Assembly (NCBI GenBank): GCA_937870805.1
Contig: CALMZT010000862.1
Location: 1-6,476, forward strand
Origin: an uncultured Chloroflexota bacterium
Lineage (GTDB): Bacteria; Chloroflexota; Anaerolineae; Aggregatilineales; Phototrophicaceae
Direction of reading: 5' to 3'
Length of the DNA stretch: 6,476 bases
Part shown: positions 6,146 through 6,476 of the stretch, piece by piece
How the letters are laid out: every line of letters starts with the position of its first letter
How positions within the stretch are numbered: the first letter of the stretch is position 1
Translations under genes and position numbers: made by a program
Notes under the pieces: generated by a model
Told to the model about the DNA's origin: nothing
Database searches by the model: none
What the model saw: only the letters and a program-made list of their open reading frames with translations

Positions 6146-6476
6146 TTAGGGTGCGGCTGTAGCTTCTACGGTTGCCTCTGCCGTCGCTTCTGCGCTGCCA
6201 CCCACTGCTGCCTCAATCACCGGGTCTATTACTCTAAATAAGGCGCTTGCATAAGGGTTAAGTGGTTCTCCCATCGTGCTGGAGAAGCGCGGTACCGAGA
6301 TACGTATGTAAATAGTTCCACGTACAAAGATCGCATCTGAACCGTAAGTGCCACCCCCGAAGAAATTCGGTGTCGGGAAGGTGTCGCGTGTTTCAGCGTT
6401 TTCAAGCGTGCGTGTGCGTTCTTTCACAGCATCGAAAAATGTTTGTGTTGCCTCTGGAGTATCGAACACTCCGAAT
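6146..6476 (-). CDS. C-terminal part of an unidentified protein with an Ala/Glu/Thr-rich tail
   Basis: The frame is open from the right edge to a TAA stop at 6146-6148, giving about 110 visible residues. The start is outside the window. A GTG codon at 6467-6469 is in frame, but the reading frame continues past it and no SD context can be judged. The first 80 or so visible residues look like a folded domain, with a Gly-rich turn (FFGGGTYGSD) and a beta-like stretch (GTIYIRISVPRF). The protein ends in a low-complexity tail, AEATAEATVEATAAP. Such tails occur in secreted or lipoprotein-type proteins of some Chloroflexota, but no family is recognised and no signal peptide is in view. It is transcribed toward the SDR gene and is separated from it by a strong terminator. 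Confidence 0.65.
   Translation of the reverse strand, partial: FGVFDTPEATQTFFDAVKERTRTLENAETRDTFPTPNFFGGGTYGSDAIFVRGTIYIRISVPRFSSTMGEPLNPYASALFRVIDPVIEAAVGGSAEATAEATVEATAAP
6158..6193 (-). repeat. Three degenerate 12-base units encoding (A/V)EAT
   Basis: Three consecutive 12-base units encode AEAT, AEAT and VEAT at the C-terminus of the partial protein. The units differ mainly at third codon positions, so the repeat is better conserved as protein than as DNA. This points to an old repeat kept for its peptide composition, not a recent slippage expansion. Confidence 0.6.

Noticed and set aside
1..6476. CRISPR arrays, tRNA or rRNA genes, insertion sequences, attachment sites, phage or defence genes
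   Set aside because: No regularly spaced direct repeats, tRNA-like cloverleaf, transposase motif or terminal inverted repeats were seen. Almost all bases are accounted for by metabolic genes and their short regulatory gaps, and there is no gene-free stretch over 300 bases.

Overview
The window is an ordinary-looking bacterial metabolic locus. It carries a three-gene inositol catabolism operon (iolD-iolE-iolG, minus strand), a divergently transcribed MFS transporter (plus strand), and a short-chain dehydrogenase (minus strand). A cut-off gene lies at each edge. Clear Shine-Dalgarno (SD) sequences, short intergenic gaps and near-balanced base composition fit a mesophilic bacterium. The Ala/Glu/Thr-rich repeat tail on the right-hand partial protein resembles low-complexity tails common in surface proteins of Chloroflexota (Anaerolineae). 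That assignment is a weak inference; no rRNA or marker gene is present to test it.

Layout, left to right. Bases 3-122 (+) are the last 39 codons of a membrane protein. A 9-bp perfect hairpin (120-144) lies over its stop codon and just beyond the 3' end of the convergent iol operon. The operon is read right to left: iolD (3959-2097), iolE (2072-1176) and iolG (1162-152), each with a good SD and gaps of 13-24 bases. The 172-bp region 3960-4131 separates iolD from the MFS gene (4132-5304). It holds outward-facing promoter candidates and a CRP-like palindrome. The MFS gene converges on an SDR gene (6078-5317, minus strand). Upstream of the SDR gene is a strong intrinsic terminator (6096-6124) that ends the right-hand partial gene (6476-6146, minus strand).

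How the genes fit together. IolG oxidises myo-inositol to 2-keto-myo-inositol (scyllo-inosose). IolE dehydrates this to a trihydroxycyclohexane-1,2-dione, and IolD hydrolyses the ring to 5-deoxy-glucuronate. The divergent MFS protein is a reasonable candidate for inositol or related polyol uptake, although it is not of the usual IolT sugar-porter type. The SDR could be an additional polyol/cyclitol dehydrogenase, but nothing in its sequence fixes the substrate. The downstream steps (IolB, IolC, IolJ, IolA) and a dedicated regulator are not in this window.

I did not find an undescribed biological system. The points most worth checking are the CRP-like site shared by the divergent promoters, the atypical candidate transporter, and the SDR gene that sits directly behind a terminator with almost no room for its own promoter.
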